Assembly (NCBI RefSeq): GCF_900089075.1
Contig: NZ_LT593747.1
Span: forward strand, 323,238 to 387,237
Length of the DNA: 64,000 nt
Reading direction: 5' to 3'
DNA from: Vaginella massiliensis
GTDB lineage: Bacteria > Bacteroidota > Bacteroidia > Flavobacteriales > Weeksellaceae
The stretch's first letter is position 1; each line of letters opens with the position of its first letter. Positions 47,796-56,200 of this stretch are shown here, piece by piece. A program made the position numbers and the translations under genes. The notes below the pieces were generated by a model that searched no databases, was not told where the DNA came from, and saw only the letters and a list, made by a program, of their open reading frames with translations.

Positions 47796-48030
47796 CCTGG
47801 TTTTTAATGATTTCAAAAATTTCATCAATGGAATAACCTTCCGGAAGATGATGTCTTATCGCAATTTTAATCTTCTTTTCCTTTATCGCATTACCCCGAA
47901 AACCGTCCATCTTACTGTACCGCACGGCTTCATCCATCAACACCGCCAGTTCCTCATCTTTTCCTAAGTTGTCGTACAGGGCCTGTTTGGCTTTAGTATT
48001 AATGGTTTCAGGATAATTACTATTAGTTTG
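47785..48030 (-). pseudogene. C-terminal remnant of a second type I restriction HsdR subunit
   Basis: About 78 codons reading NYPETINTKAKQALYDNLGK, then DEELAVLMDEAVRYSKMDGFRGN, KEKKIKIAIRHHL, and stopping in IIKNQDEY. This is the normal C-terminal end of many HsdR proteins (YPETINTKAKQALYDNL and the W/F-RGN motif). It does not match the C-terminus of the intact hsdR next door, so it comes from a different system. The 5' part is gone; family similarity starts near 48018-48030 and the frame is merely open further upstream. Confidence 0.82.
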
Positions 48031-48076
48031 CCAGTAAAAGATATAAAGGATTATTCTTGTAGAGAAATAGATATTT

Positions 48077-48102
48077 AAAAAGGAGCAAAATTTGCTCCTT
48101 TT
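48077..48102 (-). terminator. Terminator of hsdR
   Basis: AAAAGGAGCAAA / TTTGCTCCTTTT, a 12-bp inverted repeat, with T-run on the minus strand. It lies 6 bases after the hsdR stop and separates the intact defence block from the older remnant. Confidence 0.88.
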
Positions 48103-48107
48103 GTATA

Positions 48108-51100
48108 TTAATCCTCTGCTGCTATATGAATAGCTGTTTGTTGTTCTGGATATGGTTTAATTAAATATTTCTCAAAATCATCACATAATTGCGATAGTAT
48201 ATCTTTTGTTTCTCTTTTAAAGAATTCTCCCAAATCCTTGTTTTTAATCGTGAACTTACGATATAGCTTTGAGAAATCTTTTAATATTTCTTCGTGTGAA
48301 AATGAAGAACTTGTTGATGTCATTTTAGCTATTAAGCGTTTACCATCTGCATCTGACTTAATGTATTCAAAGAATAAAGTTATCTTTTCTTCAAAATCTT
48401 TGATTAATGCATCTATTTCTTCTTCTTCTTCTTGATTGCGTTTTTCTATAACCTTTAGGATGTTGTATTTAAACTTATTCGGTTTATCACTATCAGTCGG
48501 TGTAGGATTCTTGGTTTTAGATTCTTTCTGTTTGTATTCTTTTGGAGCGACAATCCCAATTCTGTTGTCAAAATAGATTTCTACATCATCAATAATTTCT
48601 TTTGTACCATTAATTTGGTTATAAATTACATTGTATCTATGCCAAAATTCTAAGAAAATATCTTCTGAATATTTTTTGTCCAACTCTATCACAAACTCTA
48701 TCAAGTTTAGGATTTTGAAGTATTTCAGTATTTTAGATTTTATTGCTTTAGCCTCTTTTTCATTATTGCGAATAAATGTATCTAAATCATTTTCTAATTC
48801 TACAATAGTCTGTACTTCTAATTTCCCTTCTTTATAAGATTTAAAATTGGCAAAATGCTTTTTGAATAAATCTTCTGCTTTTAATTCTTTAAATATTTCT
48901 ACTAATCTTTCTTCATCTCCTAATGGATCAAAATCTGAAACCACTACATTAGAAAAATGCTCAAAAGCTTCTTTTATATTTTTTACATTAATGTTTTTAT
49001 AAGAGAAATCTACAATCTTACAATCGTTTTTATATTTCGCTGTACGATTAACTCTTGAAATCGTTTGAATAGCGTTAATTCCTCTAATTTCTTTATCTAA
49101 AAATAAAGTATGTAATTTAGGTTCATCAAATCCTGTTTGCAATTTATCTACAACGATGATAATCCCATTTTTAGCTATTTTAAAATTTTGTAAAACACGT
49201 TCTTCACTTAAACCACTATTTAAACCACTACAACTTTGATACTCTTGGCTATCTGAATAAACGATATATACAGGAGCATCTGCAAAGCGTTCGTATTTTG
49301 GTTGTTTGGTTATTTCAGCATAATATTTTGATATAAAGTTTTTATACTTAATAGCCGCTGGAATAGATGATGCAGAAAGCATTGCTTTGGCTTTTCCTCT
49401 TATTTGATGATAAACCGTAGTTACTAATCTTTCTACTATAAATTTTGAAATGGCTTCTATACGTTCAGTATTTAGATAAATTTTCTTTTTACGAATTGCA
49501 TATTTCTTTCCATATTCATCAATACCTGTATCGGTGTCGTCAGGTATTAGGTCAAAACCATATCCCATATCTCTTTCAAATCCTTCTAAAAAATTATCCG
49601 GAAACTCAAAATACATTTTGGCTGAAACAGGAACAATCCCTCTAATTGGATTCAAAATATACCCATCATCAATAGCCTCTTTCATTGTATAACTATCAAA
49701 AGGAATCCATAATTTTTCAGCTTCTGCATAACGATTGTATTCACCAAATCTGGCTAATGTATGGTCGCTTGGTGTTGCTGTAAAACCAATGATTAAATTC
49801 TTTTTGGTACGCTGTTGTGTATAGGCATCATTATTATCGAAACTTGCTTGTAATTCGTCAAAAACGCTTAACATTTCTTCGTGTTGTGTACCACTATTGC
49901 TACGGTGTATCTCATCAATCAAAAATGCTATTCTTAGATTGGCTAAATTTTTAACAACCGTTTCATCTAATATGGTATTGACAGAACCAAACTTTTGTAA
50001 GTTGACTACTACAATTCTTTTGTCTGAACTTAAAGCATCAATAAAACTTTTGCGGTCTGTAGCTTCTATAAACATTGCTTTTTGAATGTTCATATTGTGC
50101 ATTTTAGAATCTAATTGATCTCTTAACTGCAAACGGTCTACCACCAGCATTACTTTGTCGTACACATATTCGCCTTCTTTGCGTAAGTCTTTTAATTGTA
50201 ATGCTGTCCAACCAATAATATTTGATTTACCAAAACCTGCTGCATACTGTAATAGTAACGAATACACATTTTTGTTGTTTTGGTATTTTAAACGCTTATT
50301 AACTAATTCTTGTACACGTTCTTCTCCAATTCCTTTTTCTCGTAATTCGGTTTCTAATTTTTTGATAAAATAGTCTGGTTCTTGCTCGTGTTTTAAAAAT
50401 TCTTCTACTTTGGCTAAAACCTTATCTGTACCGAATTTTTGTTTAGGACGTGGCGAAATTAAACGACCGTCATTATGTTTGTATTCTTTGGTTTTGCTTC
50501 CATCTTTTTTGATTAACTCACGCTCGATAAAGTTGTAATACAGAATTTCTTTTTCTATCATTTTTTTATCGTACAAGGCTCTAAATACTTCTTCGAAACG
50601 TGCTAACTTATCCGCATTAGGATTAACTAATGGATAGGGTTTAAAGTCTTTCAGCATTTTCTTTTCGTAATCCGAAAAGTCATAATCACCTTTGGTATCG
50701 GTTGCTTTAATATCATCAAAAAACGTAGCTATGTTTCTGATGACAAAGGTATCTGATAAATCGGTAGCCGTGATATGAATTGCTTTTTCGAAAATATGTA
50801 AGAAGTCTTTACGAATGGTTTGCGAAATGTCGTTTTTATCGGCTATTACCAAATATTTTTGTGTAGCAGATAGGTAATCTTTCATTACTTTATGACGACC
50901 ATTTTTACCTGCTGTTTGGTTGTTCCAATTGCTTTTCAGTTCGCTATAACCTAAATATATACCGTTTAAGAAAAAAGAGAGATCGGGACGAAATGAAAAT
51001 CTCGTTTTACCTTCGTGTTTAAATACATAGGGTAACTCTTGTACAATGGTAAATATATTTTCATCGAATGATTTGTCTTCTTGCAATACACTTCCACTTG

Positions 51101-51425
51101 GATAAAACAGATATATCTTTACACCTTCAAAAGTAACTGACTTATTGGAATTGATAAATACCGCCATATTCATAGATGATTTTATTTTGTCATCTAAGAA
51201 TGAAGTAAAAGCATCCATTAATTCTTTTTCGGAATCAAATTTTTTAAGCAATTTTTTATAATTGCTTTTGTTGAGTGAGGTTTCTGAAATAAAGTATTTT
51301 AAATCTTCTGTGATAAAAAATTTAGGAGAAACGGTATTGGCTTTTGCTTCTTTGTAACCTAATCCTTCTTTAATGTCCGTAAAGAAATGAATGATGTATT
51401 TATCTTGTAAGTCGAGTTCTTTCAT
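48108..51425 (-). CDS. hsdR: Type I restriction enzyme, HsdR (endonuclease/translocase) subunit
   Basis: A 1105-residue subunit. The N-terminal nuclease domain (about 90-200) carries PD in RPDLSFFLNG and E-x-K in GYSELKSNW. Two RecA-like motor domains follow: motif I YAAGFGKSN, VDRLQLRDQLDSKM, motif II FLIDEIHRS, motif III GFTATPSD, and motif VI QTISRVNRTAKYKN. The C-terminal part (about 900-1100) is charged and helical. It cuts DNA distant from unmethylated sites after ATP-driven translocation, with the HsdM and HsdS encoded upstream. The Abi gene lies 15 bases upstream, so abi and hsdR are likely one message. Confidence 0.93.
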   Translation of the reverse strand: MKELDLQDKYIIHFFTDIKEGLGYKEAKANTVSPKFFITEDLKYFISETSLNKSNYKKLLKKFDSEKELMDAFTSFLDDKIKSSMNMAVFINSNKSVTFEGVKIYLFYPSGSVLQEDKSFDENIFTIVQELPYVFKHEGKTRFSFRPDLSFFLNGIYLGYSELKSNWNNQTAGKNGRHKVMKDYLSATQKYLVIADKNDISQTIRKDFLHIFEKAIHITATDLSDTFVIRNIATFFDDIKATDTKGDYDFSDYEKKMLKDFKPYPLVNPNADKLARFEEVFRALYDKKMIEKEILYYNFIERELIKKDGSKTKEYKHNDGRLISPRPKQKFGTDKVLAKVEEFLKHEQEPDYFIKKLETELREKGIGEERVQELVNKRLKYQNNKNVYSLLLQYAAGFGKSNIIGWTALQLKDLRKEGEYVYDKVMLVVDRLQLRDQLDSKMHNMNIQKAMFIEATDRKSFIDALSSDKRIVVVNLQKFGSVNTILDETVVKNLANLRIAFLIDEIHRSNSGTQHEEMLSVFDELQASFDNNDAYTQQRTKKNLIIGFTATPSDHTLARFGEYNRYAEAEKLWIPFDSYTMKEAIDDGYILNPIRGIVPVSAKMYFEFPDNFLEGFERDMGYGFDLIPDDTDTGIDEYGKKYAIRKKKIYLNTERIEAISKFIVERLVTTVYHQIRGKAKAMLSASSIPAAIKYKNFISKYYAEITKQPKYERFADAPVYIVYSDSQEYQSCSGLNSGLSEERVLQNFKIAKNGIIIVVDKLQTGFDEPKLHTLFLDKEIRGINAIQTISRVNRTAKYKNDCKIVDFSYKNINVKNIKEAFEHFSNVVVSDFDPLGDEERLVEIFKELKAEDLFKKHFANFKSYKEGKLEVQTIVELENDLDTFIRNNEKEAKAIKSKILKYFKILNLIEFVIELDKKYSEDIFLEFWHRYNVIYNQINGTKEIIDDVEIYFDNRIGIVAPKEYKQKESKTKNPTPTDSDKPNKFKYNILKVIEKRNQEEEEEIDALIKDFEEKITLFFEYIKSDADGKRLIAKMTSTSSSFSHEEILKDFSKLYRKFTIKNKDLGEFFKRETKDILSQLCDDFEKYLIKPYPEQQTAIHIAAED

Positions 51426-51440
51426 AATTATAGTTCAAGG

Positions 51441-52340
51441 TTATTGGATAAATATTGGTTGGTTTTGCCAATGTGGTGGAAATCCCATTTTGTAAAATGG
51501 TACGTTAGGGAATTGTTGTATTAAATCTACTAATTCTTTTTTTAATGAATGCCCTGGAGATATTTTATCATTTAAATAAATCATTCCTGCTAATAACGGA
51601 AATATTTTCTTTAGATGATTTTGATTGGGTGTAAAATCTAATAATACTGTTTCCATATTTTTAGGCCAAGAATATTGCGTAATTAAAACTTTATTCCATA
51701 ATCTACTATGATGTGCAACAATATTTCTAACTAATGTGATACTACGTAACCAACTTGAAAAATCTGCCGAACTTGATAATCCAAATTCATTGGCTATTGT
51801 AGATTTTGCAGGTGACTGATGTTGTAGGTTATCATAAATTTTAGAAAGTGTACCTAAGGTAACTACTTCTAATGCTTTCCACGCTTCGGGGTAATCGTTT
51901 TTATGATTTTTGTAGTGCGATTTCATAAATTCTTCACTACTACTTTTCATTTCACGATTGAGTTTGGATAAAAATTCTGCGTGTTGAACTTTGTTTGTAA
52001 AAATCGATTGATCAATATACCAACATTCACCATAAAGTAAAGCTAAATGATAGATAAGTTTAGTACGCAAAGCAATCTCGATACGTTCTATTGCATTAAA
52101 AACTAATAACCTGAAATGCCTATCGAAATTGTACAAATCAATTACATCTTCGAAATAAGAATGAGGAGCGAAATGATGATTGACTTTATCGTCTTGCATT
52201 TCCCACCAATATCCCTTTAGGCGATAATACGATATATTCGCTAAAAAATGAGGTGCATTGTTAATGTCACGAAATAACATATCGCGACTTTGCAACAATT
52301 GTATTTGACCTGATATAGTTCTCGGATTTTTACCTGCCAT
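51441..52340 (-). CDS. Abi_2 family (AbiD/AbiF) HEPN-type abortive infection protein
   Basis: A protein of about 299 residues. Abi_2 features are RTISGQIQLLQSRDMLF, HFLANISYYRLKGYWW, the DFDRHFR-like stretch LYNFDRHFRLLVFNAIERIEIALRTKLIYH, and a HEPN RNase-type motif R-x4-H at Arg205-His210 (LVRNIVAHHSRLWNK). The ATG at 52340 is chosen; the longer frame up to 52427 would be read from the leader and includes hairpin sequence. Relatives act as RNA-cleaving toxins in phage defence. A consensus promoter and structured leader directly precede it (52341-52454). It sits between hsdS and hsdR, so it may act when restriction fails. Confidence 0.85.
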   Translation of the reverse strand: MAGKNPRTISGQIQLLQSRDMLFRDINNAPHFLANISYYRLKGYWWEMQDDKVNHHFAPHSYFEDVIDLYNFDRHFRLLVFNAIERIEIALRTKLIYHLALLYGECWYIDQSIFTNKVQHAEFLSKLNREMKSSSEEFMKSHYKNHKNDYPEAWKALEVVTLGTLSKIYDNLQHQSPAKSTIANEFGLSSSADFSSWLRSITLVRNIVAHHSRLWNKVLITQYSWPKNMETVLLDFTPNQNHLKKIFPLLAGMIYLNDKISPGHSLKKELVDLIQQFPNVPFYKMGFPPHWQNQPIFIQ

Positions 52341-52420
52341 TGTGAAGATGGTATTTACGAACAGGTATAAAATAAGAAGACCCGCAAGCTGTTCTGATGG
52401 GAAGCAGTACGGGTACCGTT
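52341..52420 (-). ncRNA. Candidate structured leader or small RNA upstream of the Abi_2 gene
   Basis: Starting just after a good promoter, the RNA would have a 5-bp stem ACCCG/CGGGU (52410-52414 with 52380-52384) enclosing about 25 bases with CUG/CAG complementarity, then a U/A-rich single strand to the ATG. A second possible stem GGGTA/TACCC uses bases of the -7 region, so it is DNA-level only. AbiF-type HEPN genes are reported to be paired with an upstream antitoxin-like RNA; that this leader is one is an inference from position and fold. Confidence 0.4.
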
Positions 52421-52424
52421 GATG

Positions 52425-52454
52425 CAAAGATACCCATAATTTTTGAATTGCAAA
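52425..52454 (-). promoter_or_regulatory. Promoter of abi-hsdR
   Basis: Minus strand: TTTTG (TTG at 52451-52453), 18 bases, TATCTTTG (52425-52432), an exact fit to TTG-N17-23-TAnnTTTG. It is internal to the defence operon and would start a message with a leader of about 80 bases before the Abi_2 start codon. Confidence 0.65.
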
Positions 52455-52483
52455 ATATTTTCAAATTATTATTTAATCAGTGG

Positions 52484-52557
52484 CTTATTTAAAATTTGGA
52501 ACACTAATTTAAATAAAAAAATTCTTATTTAAAATTTTGGCTATTTTTTTAAATAAG
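52484..52557. repeat. Two tandem 40-bp units of inverted TTATTTAAA/TTTAAATAA sites
   Basis: TTATTTAAA at 52485 and 52525 and its complement TTTAAATAA at 52508 and 52548. Each pair is offset by 23 bases, and the second pair repeats the first 40 bases later; CTTATTTAAAATTTGG is shared between units. They lie between the hsdS stop and the abi promoter. They look like operator sites for a dimeric regulator, or hairpins at the 3' end of the hsdS message. Confidence 0.5.
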
Positions 52558-52589
52558 GACTTGGACTTTTTAAAAATTAGCAGGATTTT

Positions 52590-53918
52590 TTACTCTACCA
52601 CTTTTATTTTACCGGTTACTACGTCGTTGATTAATGTTTTACGTAACTGTTTTAAGGTGTCTATTTGTTTTCCAATATTAATTACGATAGCATCTATAGT
52701 AGCTGTTTTATGGTCTAAATATTTGGCTATTTCCTCTTGTTCTGATTTGGGAGGAACAACCATCTCAATGAAAGATAAAATACCTTGACTAACATTTGGT
52801 TGTGTACCACCTACACTTAAACTTATTATATATTGCTTAATATTTAGTAATTGATAAAAATGAAATTTATTGAAATTATCATTTTTTAAATTTAAACAAC
52901 AACAAGCTTGATTTGTTGTAGAGTCAATGTCCAATAACCCCATTTTCCCAATAGTTGCACCATACATCGCAATTACTAAAGTACCTTTCTTCTGAATTTT
53001 TAAATTTGGATAATCGTCAAATACCGTGTTGTTTAATTTTTTTTGAGTTGAATTTATTATACCGTCATTTAAATCTCCTGTATTTAACCAATTAATTGTA
53101 CCATCTTCATAATAAGAAAGGTTACCTGAGGTTGGAGTTGCACCAGAAGACATAGATTTACATACATCCTTTAAACGTTTCACCTCCCAATGTTGTGGGA
53201 TTTGCCCAATCCAAGAGATGCCGCTGTCTTTCATTTCGACTTCGCTCAATGACCGTAAACCTTTTGTAATGGTTTGGTTGATGAGTGTACGTTTTAATTT
53301 CTTATACGTTTCTATCTTTTGTTCTAAAAGCGATATTTTTTTATCTATTGCTTGTGTTTTCGCATCTAAATAATTGGCAATGGCTTGTTGTTCGTGGAAA
53401 GAGGGAATTAAGAAAACAAATCTTTCAAAAACATTTTGATATAAATGTAAAATAGTAGAACCGTTTTTATGATAGTCTATAAAATCTCTAAAAACATTAG
53501 AACTTAATACCCAATAAAAATAATCAACATTATAACTTTTCATTAATGGACGGGTTACAAAAACACCACTATTTAAAGTTGATTTTTTAGGTAAATCTTT
53601 AATTAATGCTATTTTCCCAATTGTGCCATCTTTGGTAATAAGTAGATCATCAATCTTTAATTGAATTTTTTTATCTTGATTATAACGATCTTCTTCTACA
53701 CAATAACAGTTTTCCCAATCAATAGAACCATCTTTAAAATCAGTTCCTGTAACACAATACCAATCAGAATTTAAAATAAATTCATCACTTCTTAAGCCTT
53801 GCCAACCAATACGAGCTTTAACGTATGTGTTATTTTTTATACGTCCTAATTTCCACGATGATGGATATTCCTTAATCCAATGAAACTCAGATTGAGTTAA
53901 ATTTTCATATTTCCTCAT
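52590..53918 (-). CDS. hsdS: Type I restriction enzyme, HsdS (specificity) subunit
   Basis: A 442-residue two-TRD protein. The first TRD (about 20-170) is followed by a conserved coiled coil (LDAKTQAIDKKISLLEQKIETYKKLKRTLINQTI). The second TRD (about 235-385) starts GISWIGQIPQHWEVKRLKDVC and is followed by the matching coiled coil LDHKTATIDAIVINIGKQIDTLKQLRKTLINDVVTGK. The two halves set the two parts of the recognition sequence. The start codon ATG overlaps the stop codon of the 28-codon frame before it. Repeats and a separate promoter follow it. Confidence 0.93.
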   Translation of the reverse strand: MRKYENLTQSEFHWIKEYPSSWKLGRIKNNTYVKARIGWQGLRSDEFILNSDWYCVTGTDFKDGSIDWENCYCVEEDRYNQDKKIQLKIDDLLITKDGTIGKIALIKDLPKKSTLNSGVFVTRPLMKSYNVDYFYWVLSSNVFRDFIDYHKNGSTILHLYQNVFERFVFLIPSFHEQQAIANYLDAKTQAIDKKISLLEQKIETYKKLKRTLINQTITKGLRSLSEVEMKDSGISWIGQIPQHWEVKRLKDVCKSMSSGATPTSGNLSYYEDGTINWLNTGDLNDGIINSTQKKLNNTVFDDYPNLKIQKKGTLVIAMYGATIGKMGLLDIDSTTNQACCCLNLKNDNFNKFHFYQLLNIKQYIISLSVGGTQPNVSQGILSFIEMVVPPKSEQEEIAKYLDHKTATIDAIVINIGKQIDTLKQLRKTLINDVVTGKIKVVE

Positions 53919-54001
53919 AACCCCAACTCATTTTGACAAGTTAATATTAATTGTTTTTTAATGGTCTTGTCGAACTCGCCTTTTAAAATTTTACAAATCA
54001 T
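53915..54001 (-). CDS. 28-codon ORF overlapping hsdM and hsdS by ATGA at both ends
   Basis: Reads MICKILKGEFDKTIKKQL, then ILTCQNELGL, and stops. Its ATG overlaps the hsdM stop (ATGA at 53998-54001) and its TGA overlaps the hsdS ATG (ATGA at 53915-53918). It exactly fills the 79-base gap between the two genes. It may be a real micro-protein, or it may only carry ribosomes from hsdM to hsdS. No homology is recognised. Confidence 0.45.
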   Translation of the reverse strand: MICKILKGEFDKTIKKQLILTCQNELGL

Positions 54002-56100
54002 AAGGCAAGGCTCGTTTCAAGGTTAGCTAATTCGTTTTCTAAACTTTCTAATTCAGCTTGTAAATCTGCAATAGGCGTTAATTGTTCAGGTACATAGAAA
54101 ATCTTGTTGAAATTGATTTCAACCCCAATCACATTGTCGCTGTATTCAAACGGACGCGTCACATACTTTGCCATAAAATCGGCAATTTGTTTTTGATTGT
54201 CTGCTTCTACGGGATGATACGGGATAATCTCGTAATCCTTCACCGTATCTTTTGTTAATTCAACGGTTATCTGGATAAACGCATCTTTGGTTTTTGTTGG
54301 TTTTTTATAGGCTGCTTTTACAAGAATTTTACCGTTACCTAATTCTTTGGCTTCGACAGGCTCAGCCACCGAAGTTGCTACAATCGTTTCTTTGTCTGCA
54401 TCGTAGCTGTAAATCGCTTTTGGTGTATGGATTTTAAGATTCGATTCTTTATAGTCGATGCTATTGATTAATTCTTTAACCTCTTGATTGAAATATTCTT
54501 CTAAGCTGCTGTAAGAAGTTTTGTCAAATGTTGTGATTTCAAAATTGGTTAGTTCTTTTACTTCACCATCAAAGGTTACAAATTCTACTTTTGTAGGATT
54601 TAGTTTTATTGATTTTTCCTCTACGGTTTCACCTGCTCTGTTGATTTTAGTAGGCATTTGAATTGCCTTACCGTTTTCATCTACATTGGTTAAAATAATA
54701 GACTGTTTGTTGTAATAGAAATGCCATTTATCAAAGACTTTTGCCATTTCTTTACCATCTACAATAACATCTTCGAAATTGACAAAAGCATCTACAATTG
54801 CTTTTCGATTATCGGCATTCATCTGACGGCGTTTTTTACCTTTGGATTTCTTTAATAATTCCCATTGGTTGCTACCATCAATTAATATCACTTTATCTTT
54901 TCGATTGGCAGGTTTGTTTTTATTAAATACCCATAGATAGGTATAAATACCCGTATTGAAGAACTCGTCTTGAGGCATTTGGATTAAAGCTTCTACCCAA
55001 TCATTATCAAAGAAATGTTTACGGATATTCGATTCACCAGAACCAGCATCACCCGAAAATAAAGTAGAACCATTGTGAACGATCACCCCAAACCCATTGT
55101 CATTTTCTAATTTCGATAAGATGTGTTGGGTAAATAAGAATTGCCCATCTGAGATAGAAGGTAAGGCGTGAAAACGACCTGTTTCGTCTGATTTTACTTC
55201 TTTTTCAAATCCTTTCCAATCCACACCATACGGCGGATTAGCTACTGCGATATTGAACGATTTATTGAAGAATTTACCTGTTTCTGTAATGGTATTCCCG
55301 TATTCGATGTAGGTATCTTTACGGAATCTACTCTCGATTTTAGCCAATGCGTACAAGGTATCGTTCCATTCTTGCCCATAAGTAGCCGTAGGACGATTGG
55401 AGATTTCTTGGATCTTGTCTTCAACTCCAAAAAGTAAGTTTCCTCCACCACAAGTGGCATCATAAATCGTTAAAAACTCATTGTTATCTTCAATCTTCGT
55501 TGCAATTAGTTCAGAGATTAAAGAGATAATATCATCAGGTGTATATTGTTCCCCAGCTGTTTCAGCCGAAATATCTGCCCATTTGCGTTTGATGTGTTCT
55601 TCTAAAGTGGTAATATCGGAGTTATTGAAAGGTAATAAATCAATCTCGCTCCACGCTTTTACGGTATTGAAAAGAATGCGTTTTTTCTTTAGTAAACCAC
55701 TTACACCTGTAATATCTAAGAATTTTTCTTCTTCGTTCCCTTTATCAACTCCTAAAAGGTATTTGGTTTCAGCATCAAAAGCTTTTAAATAACCATCAAA
55801 ATCTGTGTCGAACGCTTTATCGTTTTTACAAATGTCTTTTAACGTAATCCCTTTACGAATGACATAATCATTATAGCCAAGACCTTCTAATTGGAAAATC
55901 TCTACAAAGTCTTCTATATCTTCTATGCCTTCTTCTTCTCGTATTCTGTTGGCTTCACGAATTAATCTACTCTCTACCATGACTAAGGCAAAGAAGGGCA
56001 TCATAAATTTAGGGAAATCGGATTGTTTGATTCCTGCACCGATTAGTAAATCGGCTGTTTTCCAAATGTCTGACTCGTATTTAAGTATGTTAATGCTCAT
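53998..56100 (-). CDS. hsdM: Type I restriction enzyme, HsdM (adenine methyltransferase) subunit
   Basis: A 700-residue N6-adenine DNA methyltransferase. The helical N-terminal domain (about 1-165) is followed by the catalytic fold: motif I YDATCGGGNLLFG and motif IV NPPYGVDW (N-P-P-Y, the gamma-class adenine signature), with TGIYTYLWVFNKNKP beyond. The C-terminal 200 residues are longer than in short HsdM proteins and contain a helical tail ending ELESLENELANLETSLAL, likely for binding HsdS. It methylates the host site with HsdS. A TACATTTG box lies 27 bases upstream of its ATG. Confidence 0.93.
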   Translation of the reverse strand: MSINILKYESDIWKTADLLIGAGIKQSDFPKFMMPFFALVMVESRLIREANRIREEEGIEDIEDFVEIFQLEGLGYNDYVIRKGITLKDICKNDKAFDTDFDGYLKAFDAETKYLLGVDKGNEEEKFLDITGVSGLLKKKRILFNTVKAWSEIDLLPFNNSDITTLEEHIKRKWADISAETAGEQYTPDDIISLISELIATKIEDNNEFLTIYDATCGGGNLLFGVEDKIQEISNRPTATYGQEWNDTLYALAKIESRFRKDTYIEYGNTITETGKFFNKSFNIAVANPPYGVDWKGFEKEVKSDETGRFHALPSISDGQFLFTQHILSKLENDNGFGVIVHNGSTLFSGDAGSGESNIRKHFFDNDWVEALIQMPQDEFFNTGIYTYLWVFNKNKPANRKDKVILIDGSNQWELLKKSKGKKRRQMNADNRKAIVDAFVNFEDVIVDGKEMAKVFDKWHFYYNKQSIILTNVDENGKAIQMPTKINRAGETVEEKSIKLNPTKVEFVTFDGEVKELTNFEITTFDKTSYSSLEEYFNQEVKELINSIDYKESNLKIHTPKAIYSYDADKETIVATSVAEPVEAKELGNGKILVKAAYKKPTKTKDAFIQITVELTKDTVKDYEIIPYHPVEADNQKQIADFMAKYVTRPFEYSDNVIGVEINFNKIFYVPEQLTPIADLQAELESLENELANLETSLAL

Positions 56101-56127
56101 TGTTTGTCATCTTATTTTTAAAGCTCC

Positions 56128-56135
56128 CAAATGTA
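56128..56135 (-). promoter_or_regulatory. Candidate -7 box for hsdM (TACATTTG)
   Basis: Exact TAnnTTTG match on the minus strand in the 100-base gap between the helicase gene and hsdM, giving a leader of about 20 bases. No TTG is seen at the expected distance. The gap itself suggests hsdM can be transcribed separately from the helicase cassette. Confidence 0.4.
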
Positions 56136-56200
56136 CTGAAATAACAGCGACTTGCTAATCGGAGCCTCCACCTTTATAATTCCCTCCATCAGACTCATGA

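Noticed and set aside
52341-52427. N-terminal extension of the Abi_2 protein
   Set aside because: It would be encoded by the hairpin leader and begin inside the promoter -7 region; Abi_2 proteins normally start near MAGKNPRTIS.
52484-52557. CRISPR array or type III toxin-antitoxin repeat RNA
   Set aside because: Only two 40-bp units, no spacers of CRISPR type, and they lie upstream of, not within, the predicted abi transcript.
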